From Artemisia argyi (Eukaryota > Streptophyta > Magnoliopsida > Asterales > Asteraceae), in the NCBI GenBank assembly GCA_030686995.1, contig CM060707.1, positions 82,593,472-82,657,471 of the forward strand: DNA of 64,000 nt, read 5' to 3'. The position numbers and the translations under genes were made by a program. Shown here piece after piece: positions 47,955-59,221 of the stretch. How positions within the stretch are numbered: the stretch's first letter is position 1; each line of letters starts with the position of its first letter. Below the pieces are notes generated by a model that saw nothing but the letters and a program-made list of their open reading frames with translations, had not been told where the DNA came from and ran no database searches.

Positions 47955-48092
47955 GGACTAACGTTGCAAATGATTATTGATAGAAATGACTAATGTTGCA
48001 AACAATTATTGGAATAAAGGACTAACGTGACAAAGTTGCAAACGATCTATGGTATAAAGGACTAACATTGCAAATAATCGTTAGTATGAAGG
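47953..48092. repeat. Short minisatellite, about four degenerate copies
   Basis: AAAGGACTAACGTTGCAAA-type units of about 33-40 bp are repeated four times with changes, directly before solo LTR G. Confidence 0.7.
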
Positions 48093-48097
48093 ACTGA

Positions 48098-48650
48098 TGA
48101 TGAGTGTGTAAATACTCATCATTTTTAGTCAAATCTAAACTGCAAAACGATTAAAAACACTCAAAAACGCACCAAAATACGAAGAAAATCCCAAAGATCG
48201 TGTTTTATATGTTTCTGATGCAAAACGAGTGAAAACAAACGAAAAATGAACAAAATTTGCATAATTGGCAGTTTCAGTCCCCCAACTTTCAAAGTTTGAC
48301 AAAACTAGTCCCTGAGCATCTATTTTAAAGAAAAGTCAACCCGAACTCTTTCAAAGTCAAATAACTTCACAAATGATCTTTGGGTGAAAAGCTTTGGAAA
48401 ATTACACATTTGGTCCTTGAACTTTGGCAAATTGGCAAAAATGGTCCCTGGAGTTTTGAAATGTAAAAATTATCAAACATTGGTCCTTGTACTATTAATT
48501 TATGACAGGTGTGATCCCTTGAATGAATTTTGGAAGTTGTTCACATCAGGACCCTCAAGTTTCAGAAAGTACAAGTTATACCCTTGGGCTTATTAACACT
48601 AAAAACCAAACGGACCATCTATTATTATCCAATCAACAAAAACCTACATT
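48098..48650 (+). repeat. Solo LTR G, left part (Ty3/gypsy, D family relative)
   Basis: It starts with the same 24-base terminal inverted pair as D (TGATGAGT...ACTCATCA) and continues with D-like U3 sequence in plus orientation. Flank ACTGA (48093..48097) is repeated at 62046..62050, so the whole LTR (about 3.6 kb without D) is a solo LTR. D interrupts it at 48650. Confidence 0.85.
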
Positions 48651-51600
48651 TGATTGAGGCAAAAGCAGTCAACTAAATTCAACCACGGATGTGGTCAAAC
48701 AAGTCAAACTCCTAAGGCTCAATGCTCCGAGGAATACAGTGTTTTCCCGGGTCGTTTAAGTCCCGACGAGGTGTGAATTGTAAACAAAACGGTTATTTGA
48801 TCGGGTGAAATTGGATGGAAAGGGGTTTGTGAATGTTTGAACTGAGGAATCTACAATAGAATAGCTTAAATAAGCTATATAAACAAGACGGGAAAGTGAG
48901 AAAAACCAGAAACGTTAAAAACCTAAAAACGCGTACGTTACGTTTAAATAAAACGTAAGCGTACGAAATAAAAAGTAAAAACGGAAATCTGAAAACACCC
49001 AGGGGGTGAAAATGACTTTTTTACAAAGTAAAAGGTAAGAGAAAATTTAAAATGAAAATAAAGTTATTAAAATGATTATTTTAATAATTAAACACTAATT
49101 AATTACTTAAAACTATTTTAAATCTAATTTAAAATAAACTAAAATTAATTAAGGTTACAAAATAAACTAAGAATTTACAAAAATATTTCTAAACCTTAAA
49201 AAGAACTTGAAGAAAGTATAAAAAATAAAAATAAATATTTTTGTCTTTTTATGAATTTTATATTAATTAATAACTAATTAATTACTAATTACTAATTAAA
49301 CTATTTTAAATTAAGAAAATTACTAAATGAACAGTGAAAATTCTAATAAAATTTCTAAAATTACTTTATAACATATAAAAGCTATAAAAAATATAAAAAC
49401 TTGATTTTACTTAATAAAAACTAATTAAGCTATTTTAATCTAATTATTAATTAATTATAAATAAAACTAAAATTAATTCTAATAAATACTAAATTACCAA
49501 ATAAAAATCTGAAAAATTTATTATAAATACTTTAATATACTAGGTAATTAATAAAAATATGAAAATGACAACTACTTAATTAAAATTTAAAAATGAAAAT
49601 TAAAATTAAATTATATTAAATAGAAACTATCACTTAATTTTAAATTGGTTTTTCTTGGTTTTTCTTTTACAAATCTACTAAATACTTAAAAACAACAAAC
49701 TTTAATAAAAACAAACTTTTTAGAAACTTAAAAATAAGCTGGAATAAGCCAAAAGTCAAAACAGTTGACTTTGGTTGACCAAAGTGGAAAAATAAGCTAA
49801 ATCAGCTTTGGTGGAACCCACAAGGGTGAAATCTGGCTTAAATGAGTTAATGGGACATGTACAAGCTGGAAAAAGCAAAAGGGGTACTCAGAATAAGCTA
49901 TAAGCTAGCAAAATAAGCAATTGAGACTTGTTATGCAACTGAAAAGTGGGACAGCTTTGGTGGGCTAATCCAGGTGGGACCCAGTGGTATTGAGGTCAAA
50001 GTATTGGTCAAAAACCCATCCCTGGTAGGAGGGGGGTGGAAAGGTGCAACTAGTGAAGGTGGTGGACCACCATGGTGGCCAGAACACCACCACAAAGTGG
50101 TGGTTGTGAGTGATGGTTCTGTGCAGCAGGGCACAACTGAGCCTGCAGCCTACTTTTGGGCAATGTGGGGCCCAATGGAAAAATCCTAAAATTACAACAA
50201 CTATGGGAAATCAAACTAGAGCTAGTAGAGTACAATTTCACCAAATCTCAAATCTTAAATCTTGATACAAAATTCTATAAAAATCCCACTAGATTGGGAA
50301 AAACTGAGTTAGATGCAAATTTGACTTTTTCTAAAAACTTGTTACTTTGACTTTCTTGAGCTTTGGGTGATTAAATCTGATGCAATGTGATAAATTAAGC
50401 TAAACTAGGATGATATAAGCCTATATAAACCTATACTAGACCAATGTGAGTGGATTTGGAACTTAAATCCCATGACAGTTAACTGTCATGGGGATTAGAA
50501 GTGATTGTTGACCTTTGGTGCTAAAAACCTAAACTTGAAACTTGTTTTGACCTGATTATACCTAATGTAACATTACAAAACTAAAAATAACCAACAAACC
50601 ACAACAATTAGTGGTCAAAACTGCAATTCCAAACACCCCCTTATGCTAACTGTTTGATGATTTTGCAAACAAATGAACAATTTAGACTAGGGGGCAGTTT
50701 TACAATGATCACTGATGATTAAGTGAGCATAAATAAACATGAAGGCATAAGCTAAAACTACAACAACTAATATTTCTACCAAAGACCACAAATGACAGTT
50801 GGTATACTACTTCTGTTTAGAACATGAAACAACTTAGCAAGACCACTTGAAACACTAACCTAAGCAATATTTAACACAAATAGAAATAAACTTATAACTA
50901 AATACTACTGTAGAGAGAAAGCAAAAAATTAATACAGAGCCTTACTTGAAAATAAAGCTCATAAGAGCTTGCAAGCTGAAATGAGCAGAAGAGCTCACAT
51001 AAGCTATCACAAAGCTTACTGAGCTTATTTGGAATAGGATTGAATCAATACACACCAGAAACAACAACTGTGATCACTTATAACAAGAACTTGGGATTTT
51101 AACTGAAATTGTAAATTTGAAAATGAAAGCTGAAAATCTTAGATTGATGAATCCAATGAGTTTAAAAAAACACTAACAACACTTGTTACAATGATTTTAA
51201 GCAAAGAGTTACAACTGAGCTTTGAAATTAAAACTAATACATAAAAACTAAATTACATTAAAATTAATCTACACTAACTACTGCTTTCTCTTCCTTCTTT
51301 TTCTTCCTTTTATAATCCCTGGAGTCTTCTTGGACTTTTCCCACTCATTCTCAGCCATTGGATTGGTTCCAATTGATCTCCACCCTTCAAATGGGTTTTG
51401 GCGGGAAATTAGGTTTGGCAGCTTGTGGGTTGCTTGGAGAATTTTGATAGCATTTATTGGTTCTTGGAGGGGAGTGTTTGGAGGGGGGGACAAGGACTGG
51501 GAAGGTGAGTTGGAGTGATGGGGGGGAAGAGTGTTTGGTTGGTGTTGCAGTCACAAGTGGGGAAGAAGAGGTGGTCAACGCGTGGGTTGACTGGGTATTA

Positions 51601-52390
51601 GCTAAAAACGGGGTGTTATTTTGTGGGAGGTGGGCTGGGTAGTGGGCTTAGGTTGGTTACTGGATCAGGGGTAGGGGTGTTGGGTTGGATTGGGTAAAAG
51701 GTTATTTGGTTTGTTTGTTAATTTAGTTAGAAAACCATTAGGACCACTTTTGTAATTTAACAAACCATAGGGACTGATTTTGTAATTCTATGAAAATATC
51801 CATAAGGTCCTTAATTTGAAAGTTTGAATATTAAAAGGACCCAAAATAATATTTTTCAAAATAAAACACTCGGGGACCACTTGTGACAAGTTATCAAACT
51901 TAAGGGACCAATCATGTAATTTCCACAAAACTTTCACCCAGGGATCATTTTTGATAATTTGTGACTTTTAAGGACCAAAAATGATTTTTCTTTCAAAATT
52001 ATCCCACCAGGGACTAAATCTGCCAATTATTGAAACTCCAGGGACCTTTATTGCCAATTTTGGATTTTTAGGGGTTAAACATGTAATTTTCTCAAACTTC
52101 TCACCCAAGGATCGTTTTTGATAATTTTTGACTTTTTAAAACCTTGGGTTGACTTTTCTTTCGTTTTAAAACTTCAGGGACTAGTTTCGTCAATTTTTGA
52201 AACTTGAGGGACTGAAACTGCCAATTGTGCAAACTTTGTTCGTTTTTCATTTGTTTTTAAACATTTTGCATCTAAAACATATAAAACACACTTTTGAGAT
52301 AATTTCAGTATTTTGATGCATTATTTGGTGTTTTTGTACGTTTTGGCAGTTCAGATACGATAAAAATGATGAGTATTTACACACTCATCA
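48651..52390 (-). repeat. 3' LTR of element D
   Basis: The mirror of 55270..59009. TATAAAAGG (minus) at 51306..51314. The U3 carries iterated 'gggaccaa/gggactg' blocks (51735..52250). A GTGTGGGGGAT purine tract abuts it at 52391..52400. ORFs at 49931..50134 and 51278..51642 are duplicated with the LTR and look non-coding. Confidence 0.95.
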
Positions 52391-53179
52391 ATCCCCCACA
52401 CTAAACTATTGCTAGTCCCTAGCAATCTTTTGAGAAAAATTAATGGATTTGAAAAACTCTTTACCAAAAGCCATCACTTCTGGAGTAGCCAGGTGTAAGA
52501 ACTGTGGCACACCTGATAACCGTGTGATTTTGAGCAAACCACCAGCTGTCAACGGATTTGAGTAGTCTTTACCAAAAGCCGTTTGCTTCTGGACTAGCCA
52601 GCTCTTGATGGAATAGTCAACATCTTGGTGAGCTGATTACCAATTATGGATTTTCCACGGCCTTTACCACAAGCCATAATCTTGCGGGCTAGCCAACTCA
52701 TTTGTTTTCGGGGAGTTGATGAACCATACAATTTTGGGCAAATTGCCAGCCGTCAACGGATTTGATATGTCTTTACCAAGAGCCGTTTGCTCCTGGACTA
52801 GCCAATCCCTTTTGTTGCTTTAGACAAGGCGGACTGATTACCAAAAATTTTGAAGCACCAGTGAAAAATTTTTAAAATTTTTGAAATTTTGGCTAAAACG
52901 GGGGTATTATATAGTAAAATGTGATAAAATTCGCTAGAATAGCGAATACCCCCCCACACTAAGCATGAATATTGTCCTCAATATTCAAAATCCCGGCTAT
53001 TATGCCGACATTTTGAACGTAAAAGGGCAACATTACAAGCTAAGCGTGGAAAACACCATTTTGTATTTTCACTCATTTGTAACCATAGCATGGGGGACTC
53101 CCCCACACTTAGGGTGAAAACCCTATAAACATGCTATTGTTTTTGTTTTCCGAGTCGCTAGCTTGACTCGACCCCGAAT
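52391..53179 (-). other. 3' untranslated region of element D with module repeats
   Basis: Contains two full (52532..52597, 52736..52801) and two partial (52455..52492, 52653..52695) copies of the stem-loop-like module, C-rich CCCCCACACT blocks (purine tracts in sense), and no gene. Confidence 0.7.
52532..52801 (-). repeat. Stem-loop-like module, full copies in element D
   Basis: Copies of 66 bp at 52532..52597 and 52736..52801. In sense: CTAGTCC, GCAAACGGC, TTGGTAAAGAC, AATCCGTTGAC, GGCTG, TTTGC. They share extended similarity with A (76..141) and the core with B. Confidence 0.75.
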
Positions 53180-54982
53180 TCATTTGTCCATGGGGAAGCA
53201 TGATGTGGAAGAAACAATCTCAATCGGACTTTCATTCAAAATGTTTGGACAAACATATGAAGCACGTGAAAGTTCCACACCGATGAGATAAGTATCCGGC
53301 TCAAGATAATGATACATGAAAATGCCGGGATCAAATATAGTGTCCTCACTCCCGAAGGAGTGAAGAAGAGAAGAAGTCACCCTGTAGGTGAAGAAAAGGA
53401 AGAAAATCATGATAAAAAGCATGATTTGATCTTCTTCCTCAAGAGGAGGCTCAATAGCCTGAGTTTGGATTTCAAAGGGTAAGCTCGTAAACAACCCGGG
53501 AGGGTGGGTGGGAATTTGCAAATTCTCATAATTGAGAGCATCTCCCCCCGGGCAATCAAACTGATGAGCGAGTTCACCGGAGAACTCCTCATGAAGAGAA
53601 TCATTCACAAGATGTGAATCTGTGAACTCATGTTCCGGAATAGACTCACAATCCTCGTTCTGAATATCAAATAGTGGATTATCAGAAATTGAAGTGAATT
53701 CAGAGTCGAATTCAAATAGAGGATTGGTGAGAGTGGTATTGAATGTTTCGGGAACAAAGTGAATATTATTCTCTGTTGGACTGCTGGGATCAGAAGTGAG
53801 TGACGGATCATGATATAGGAGACTTTCAATTTCTCCCAGATCGGCTTGGAAGTCAAGGAGACCATCATCACTTTCCAAGGAAAGTGAATCGATGTGAGCA
53901 AGTTCATCAGCGAACTCCTCAAGAAGAGGATCAACATCAGAATGAGGCAGTGGTGCCTCAATATACTCAATGTCTCCATAAGATGTGCAATCATCGCTAA
54001 AATCTGAGAAAGTCTCAAATTGATCTTTAGGACACTCAATGGGTGAAGGAATATCACATACATGATCCAAAGTTCCCTGTGACTCTCCTGGGATTGGGAC
54101 AAGGATCTCAACACTAGACTTTATTAATTCGTCCGATTCCTTATCAGGAACAGTGCTAAGATGCTCATCCCCCATGATCGGAGAGTGAGTGTGAACCTCG
54201 GGTGTGATAGCAGTTGTTTGAGAAGGAATCTCAACTGCTGGGGTATCAACTGATGAACTTGAAGTTTTATAAAATTCAAGGATGTCAAGTGTATCCTCAT
54301 CATCACTGTCATCAGGAATGAAACGGAACAAAGAGCTAGATTTGGCTGCTTTTTCTCTTGCAATGGATTCCCTCACAGATTTTTCATATGCATCTTGGGA
54401 ATTTATTCTAGCAGCCTGCTCTTCAGCAAGCAATTCTTCCATGGATTTTTGATGAGTATGTCTTTGGGCAAAGTCTTGAACTAAACCCTTAAGCTCATCA
54501 ACGATTTTCATCATATTTTGCATTTCTGGAAGAAGTACTTGATTCATGTCGTACTGTGGAGGTTGGTCATAACAAGGTGTGTCAAAATTGTCACAAGGAT
54601 ATGGATTCCCTGATTGACAATCTGAGCTGAAGTGTGGACCTCCACAGTAATCACAACAGTAAAACTGTTGAGGCTGTGAGTCGTATGTGCTAGAGTCATA
54701 ATTGTAATCAGGAAACTGCTCATAGACAAGCGTGTTTCCCGATTGGCAATCATAACTGTAGTGTGAACCACCACAGTACTCGCAACAGTAAAACTGCTGA
54801 GTATCATGGTGTGGTAACTGATGGAATGAATCAGTCGTGTCATGGTAGGAATAGGGATCTGGGTTATAGACAGACCCGTTTCCGGATTCTACCATGCCAC
54901 AGCTGGGGCAATTGCCATCATTATGAGGATTACCACACCACTGGCAAACCAGAAAGTGTGGATGAGACATAGAAAGAATCAA
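53180..54982 (-). CDS. Element D ORF: zinc-knuckle protein of unknown function, 600 aa
   Basis: An intact ORF and the only one in D. Three zinc-knuckle motifs of the form CX2CX3HX4C are at residues 13-25, 67-79 and 110-122, the last two in near-identical repeats. Then comes a Gln/Glu/Ala-rich helix (about 150-215, with SMEELLAEE), a long acidic low-complexity region (about 225-510), a short strongly hydrophobic segment (about 518-536) that could be a membrane helix, and a ~60-residue tail. It lacks the gypsy Gag core found in E2. The N-terminus resembles the E1 5' ORF (12360..12944). It probably binds element RNA, which is an inference. The second Met (codon 5) could be the real start. Confidence 0.75.
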   Translation of the reverse strand: MILSMSHPHFLVCQWCGNPHNDGNCPSCGMVESGNGSVYNPDPYSYHDTTDSFHQLPHHDTQQFYCCEYCGGSHYSYDCQSGNTLVYEQFPDYNYDSSTYDSQPQQFYCCDYCGGPHFSSDCQSGNPYPCDNFDTPCYDQPPQYDMNQVLLPEMQNMMKIVDELKGLVQDFAQRHTHQKSMEELLAEEQAARINSQDAYEKSVRESIAREKAAKSSSLFRFIPDDSDDEDTLDILEFYKTSSSSVDTPAVEIPSQTTAITPEVHTHSPIMGDEHLSTVPDKESDELIKSSVEILVPIPGESQGTLDHVCDIPSPIECPKDQFETFSDFSDDCTSYGDIEYIEAPLPHSDVDPLLEEFADELAHIDSLSLESDDGLLDFQADLGEIESLLYHDPSLTSDPSSPTENNIHFVPETFNTTLTNPLFEFDSEFTSISDNPLFDIQNEDCESIPEHEFTDSHLVNDSLHEEFSGELAHQFDCPGGDALNYENLQIPTHPPGLFTSLPFEIQTQAIEPPLEEEDQIMLFIMIFFLFFTYRVTSSLLHSFGSEDTIFDPGIFMYHYLEPDTYLIGVELSRASYVCPNILNESPIEIVSSTSCFPMDK

Positions 54983-55246
54983 ATGTGTATAGAGGGTGAG
55001 GAAATGAGAATCAAAAGGGTAGGAGGGTTAAGAAGGATATTTTTGGTGTTTTTGGAAAACATTTTGTACAAATGAGAAAGAAAATATTTTTGTGTTTTTT
55101 GTGTTCGTTGAAAACTTGATTTAAAAAGTTTTCGGGAACGGTTTTGTTTTGAAAATAAGAAAATATGAACAAGGGATGGTAAATATACAATGAGTGTATA
55201 TCCAGATTCACTAATCTGTAAAACCGTTTAGAATACGCGCACAACC

Positions 55247-55264
55247 TCCCCGGCAGCGGCGCCA
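55247..55264 (-). other. Primer-binding site of element D
   Basis: The minus strand reads TGGCGCCGCTGCCGGGGA, the Tat/Athila-type site, five bases from the LTR start. Confidence 0.9.
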
Positions 55265-55269
55265 AAAAT

Positions 55270-58200
55270 TGATTGAGGCAAAAGCAGTCAACTAAATTCA
55301 ACCACGGATGTGGTCAAACAAGTCAAACTCCTAAGGCTCAATGCTCCGAGGAATACAGTGTTTTCCCGGGTCGTTTAAGTCCCGACGAGGTGTGAATTGT
55401 AAACAAAACGGTTATTTGATCGGGTGAAATTGGATGGAAAGGGGTTTGTGAATGTTTGAACTGAGGAATCTACAATAGAATAGCTTAAATAAGCTATATA
55501 AACAAGACGGGAAAGTGAGAAAAACCAGAAACGTTAAAAACCTAAAAACGCGTACGTTACGTTTAAATAAAACGTAAGCGTACGAAATAAAAAGTAAAAA
55601 CGGAAATCTGAAAACACCCAGGGGGTGAAAATGACTTTTTTACAAAGTAAAAGGTAAGAGAAAATTTAAAATGAAAATAAAGTTATTAAAATGATTATTT
55701 TAATAATTAAACACTAATTAATTACTTAAAACTATTTTAAATCTAATTTAAAATAAACTAAAATTAATTAAGGTTACAAAATAAACTAAGAATTTACAAA
55801 AATATTTCTAAACCTTAAAAAGAACTTGAAGAAAGTATAAAAAATAAAAATAAATATTTTTGTCTTTTTATGAATTTTATATTAATTAATAACTAATTAA
55901 TTACTAATTACTAATTAAACTATTTTAAATTAAGAAAATTACTAAATGAACAGTGAAAATTCTAATAAAATTTCTAAAATTACTTTATAACATATAAAAG
56001 CTATAAAAAATATAAAAACTTGATTTTACTTAATAAAAACTAATTAAGCTATTTTAATCTAATTATTAATTAATTATAAATAAAACTAAAATTAATTCTA
56101 ATAAATACTAAATTACCAAATAAAAATCTGAAAAATTTATTATAAATACTTTAATATACTAGGTAATTAATAAAAATATGAAAATGACAACTACTTAATT
56201 AAAATTTAAAAATGAAAATTAAAATTAAATTATATTAAATAGAAACTATCACTTAATTTTAAATTGGTTTTTCTTGGTTTTTCTTTTACAAATCTACTAA
56301 ATACTTAAAAACAACAAACTTTAATAAAAACAAACTTTTTAGAAACTTAAAAATAAGCTGGAATAAGCCAAAAGTCAAAACAGTTGACTTTGGTTGACCA
56401 AAGTGGAAAAATAAGCTAAATCAGCTTTGGTGGAACCCACAAGGGTGAAATCTGGCTTAAATGAGTTAATGGGACATGTACAAGCTGGAAAAAGCAAAAG
56501 GGGTACTCAGAATAAGCTATAAGCTAGCAAAATAAGCAATTGAGACTTGTTATGCAACTGAAAAGTGGGACAGCTTTGGTGGGCTAATCCAGGTGGGACC
56601 CAGTGGTATTGAGGTCAAAGTATTGGTCAAAAACCCATCCCTGGTAGGAGGGGGGTGGAAAGGTGCAACTAGTGAAGGTGGTGGACCACCATGGTGGCCA
56701 GAACACCACCACAAAGTGGTGGTTGTGAGTGATGGTTCTGTGCAGCAGGGCACAACTGAGCCTGCAGCCTACTTTTGGGCAATGTGGGGCCCAATGGAAA
56801 AATCCTAAAATTACAACAACTATGGGAAATCAAACTAGAGCTAGTAGAGTACAATTTCACCAAATCTCAAATCTTAAATCTTGATACAAAATTCTATAAA
56901 AATCCCACTAGATTGGGAAAAACTGAGTTAGATGCAAATTTGACTTTTTCTAAAAACTTGTTACTTTGACTTTCTTGAGCTTTGGGTGATTAAATCTGAT
57001 GCAATGTGATAAATTAAGCTAAACTAGGATGATATAAGCCTATATAAACCTATACTAGACCAATGTGAGTGGATTTGGAACTTAAATCCCATGACAGTTA
57101 ACTGTCATGGGGATTAGAAGTGATTGTTGACCTTTGGTGCTAAAAACCTAAACTTGAAACTTGTTTTGACCTGATTATACCTAATGTAACATTACAAAAC
57201 TAAAAATAACCAACAAACCACAACAATTAGTGGTCAAAACTGCAATTCCAAACACCCCCTTATGCTAACTGTTTGATGATTTTGCAAACAAATGAACAAT
57301 TTAGACTAGGGGGCAGTTTTACAATGATCACTGATGATTAAGTGAGCATAAATAAACATGAAGGCATAAGCTAAAACTACAACAACTAATATTTCTACCA
57401 AAGACCACAAATGACAGTTGGTATACTACTTCTGTTTAGAACATGAAACAACTTAGCAAGACCACTTGAAACACTAACCTAAGCAATATTTAACACAAAT
57501 AGAAATAAACTTATAACTAAATACTACTGTAGAGAGAAAGCAAAAAATTAATACAGAGCCTTACTTGAAAATAAAGCTCATAAGAGCTTGCAAGCTGAAA
57601 TGAGCAGAAGAGCTCACATAAGCTATCACAAAGCTTACTGAGCTTATTTGGAATAGGATTGAATCAATACACACCAGAAACAACAACTGTGATCACTTAT
57701 AACAAGAACTTGGGATTTTAACTGAAATTGTAAATTTGAAAATGAAAGCTGAAAATCTTAGATTGATGAATCCAATGAGTTAAAAAAAACACTAACAACA
57801 CTTGTTACAATGATTTTAAGCAAAGAGTTACAACTGAGCTTTGAAATTAAAACTAATACATAAAAACTAAATTACATTAAAATTAATCTACACTAACTAC
57901 TGCTTTCTCTTCCTTCTTTTTCTTCCTTTTATAATCCCTGGAGTCTTCTTGGACTTTTCCCACTCATTCTCAGCCATTGGATTGGTTCCAATTGATCTCC
58001 ACCCTTCAAATGGGTTTTGGCGGGAAATTAGGTTTGGCAGCTTGTGGGTTGCTTGGAGAATTTTGATAGCATTTATTGGTTCTTGGAGGGGAGTGTTTGG
58101 AGGGGGGGACAAGGACTGGGAAGGTGAGTTGGAGTGATGGGGGGGAAGAGTGTTTGGTTGGTGTTGCAGTCACAAGTGGGGAAGAAGAGGTGGTCAACGC

Positions 58201-59009
58201 GTGGGTTGACTGGGTATTAGCTAAAAACGGGGTGTTATTTTGTGGGAGGTGGGCTGGGTAGTGGGCTTAGGTTGGTTACTGGATCAGGGGTAGGGGTGTT
58301 GGGTTGGATTGGGTAAAAGGTTATTTGGTTTGTTTGTTAATTTAGTTAGAAAACCATTAGGACCACTTTTGTAATTTAACAAACCATAGGGACTGATTTT
58401 GTAATTCTATGAAAATATCCATAAGGTCCTTAATTTGAAAGTTTGAATATTAAAAGGACCCAAAATAATATTTTTCAAAATAAAACACTCGGGGACCACT
58501 TGTGACAAGTTATCAAACTTAAGGGACCAATCATGTAATTTCCACAAAACTTTCACCCAGGGATCATTTTTGATAATTTGTGACTTTTAAGGACCAAAAA
58601 TGATTTTTCTTTCAAAATTATCCCACCAGGGACTAAATCTGCCAATTATTGAAACTCCAGGGACCTTTATTGCCAATTTTGGATTTTTAGGGGTTAAACA
58701 TGTAATTTTCTCAAACTTCTCACCCAAGGATCGTTTTTGATAATTTTTGACTTTTTAAAACCTTGGGTTGACTTTTCTTTCGTTTTAAAACTTCAGGGAC
58801 TAGTTTCGTCAATTTTTGAAACTTGAGGGACTGAAACTGCCAATTGTGCAAACTTTGTTCGTTTTTCATTTGTTTTTAAACATTTTGCATCTAAAACATA
58901 TAAAACACACTTTTGAGATAATTTCAGTATTTTGATGCATTATTTGGTGTTTTTGTACGTTTTGGCAGTTCAGATACGATAAAAATGATGAGTATTTACA
59001 CACTCATCA
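55270..59009 (-). repeat. 5' LTR of element D
   Basis: In sense it starts TGATGAGT...ACTCATCA and ends GCCTCAATCA. TATAAAAGG (minus) at 57925..57933 puts U3 at about 1.1 kb and R plus U5 at about 2.7 kb. It is near identical to the 3' LTR. Confidence 0.95.
57925..57933 (-). promoter_or_regulatory. TATA box in LTR of element D
   Basis: The minus strand reads TATAAAAGG, followed by a purine-rich stretch. The duplicate is at 51306..51314. It is the best promoter candidate for D RNA. Confidence 0.6.
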
Positions 59010-59196
59010 ACATTCCAATCCAATCCACTCCCCAATCCAAACAACACAAGCCCACCTTATACCTCCCATCTCCCTGGCCCAAAACCAATCCCAAGCCCAC
59101 ACTTTCTTTTACACCTAATATTAAAAAAAAAAAAATAAATAAAAAACCATACAAGTCAAACACAGGTCAAACAAATCTCCATCCCTTTCATCCCCT

Positions 59197-59221
59197 CCCC
59201 CCCCCCCCCCCCCCCCCCCCC
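59197..59221. repeat. Poly(C) tract, 25 bp
   Basis: An uninterrupted C run in the U3 of solo LTR G. Confidence 0.95.

Larger units (their letters stand above)
48651..59009 (-). mobile_element. Element D: young non-autonomous Ty3/gypsy-type LTR element
   Basis: Two 3740-bp LTRs (48651..52390, 55270..59009, offset 6619) and TSD ACATT (48646..48650, 59010..59014). The internal region is only 2879 bp: primer-binding site, one 600-codon ORF, module repeats and a polypurine tract. Comparing the LTRs I noticed one substitution (51171 versus 57782 region), so insertion was very recent. No protease, RT, RNase H or integrase, so it must be mobilised in trans. It resembles LARD or TR-GAG type elements. 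Confidence 0.93.

Noticed and set aside
47672..47993. ORFs with Ile-Tyr tails
   Set aside because: Created by the (TA)n microsatellite.
49931..50350. Short ORFs repeated exactly at 56550..56969
   Set aside because: They lie inside the two LTRs of element D and are identical only because the LTRs are identical. Overlapping frames on both strands and no family signature.
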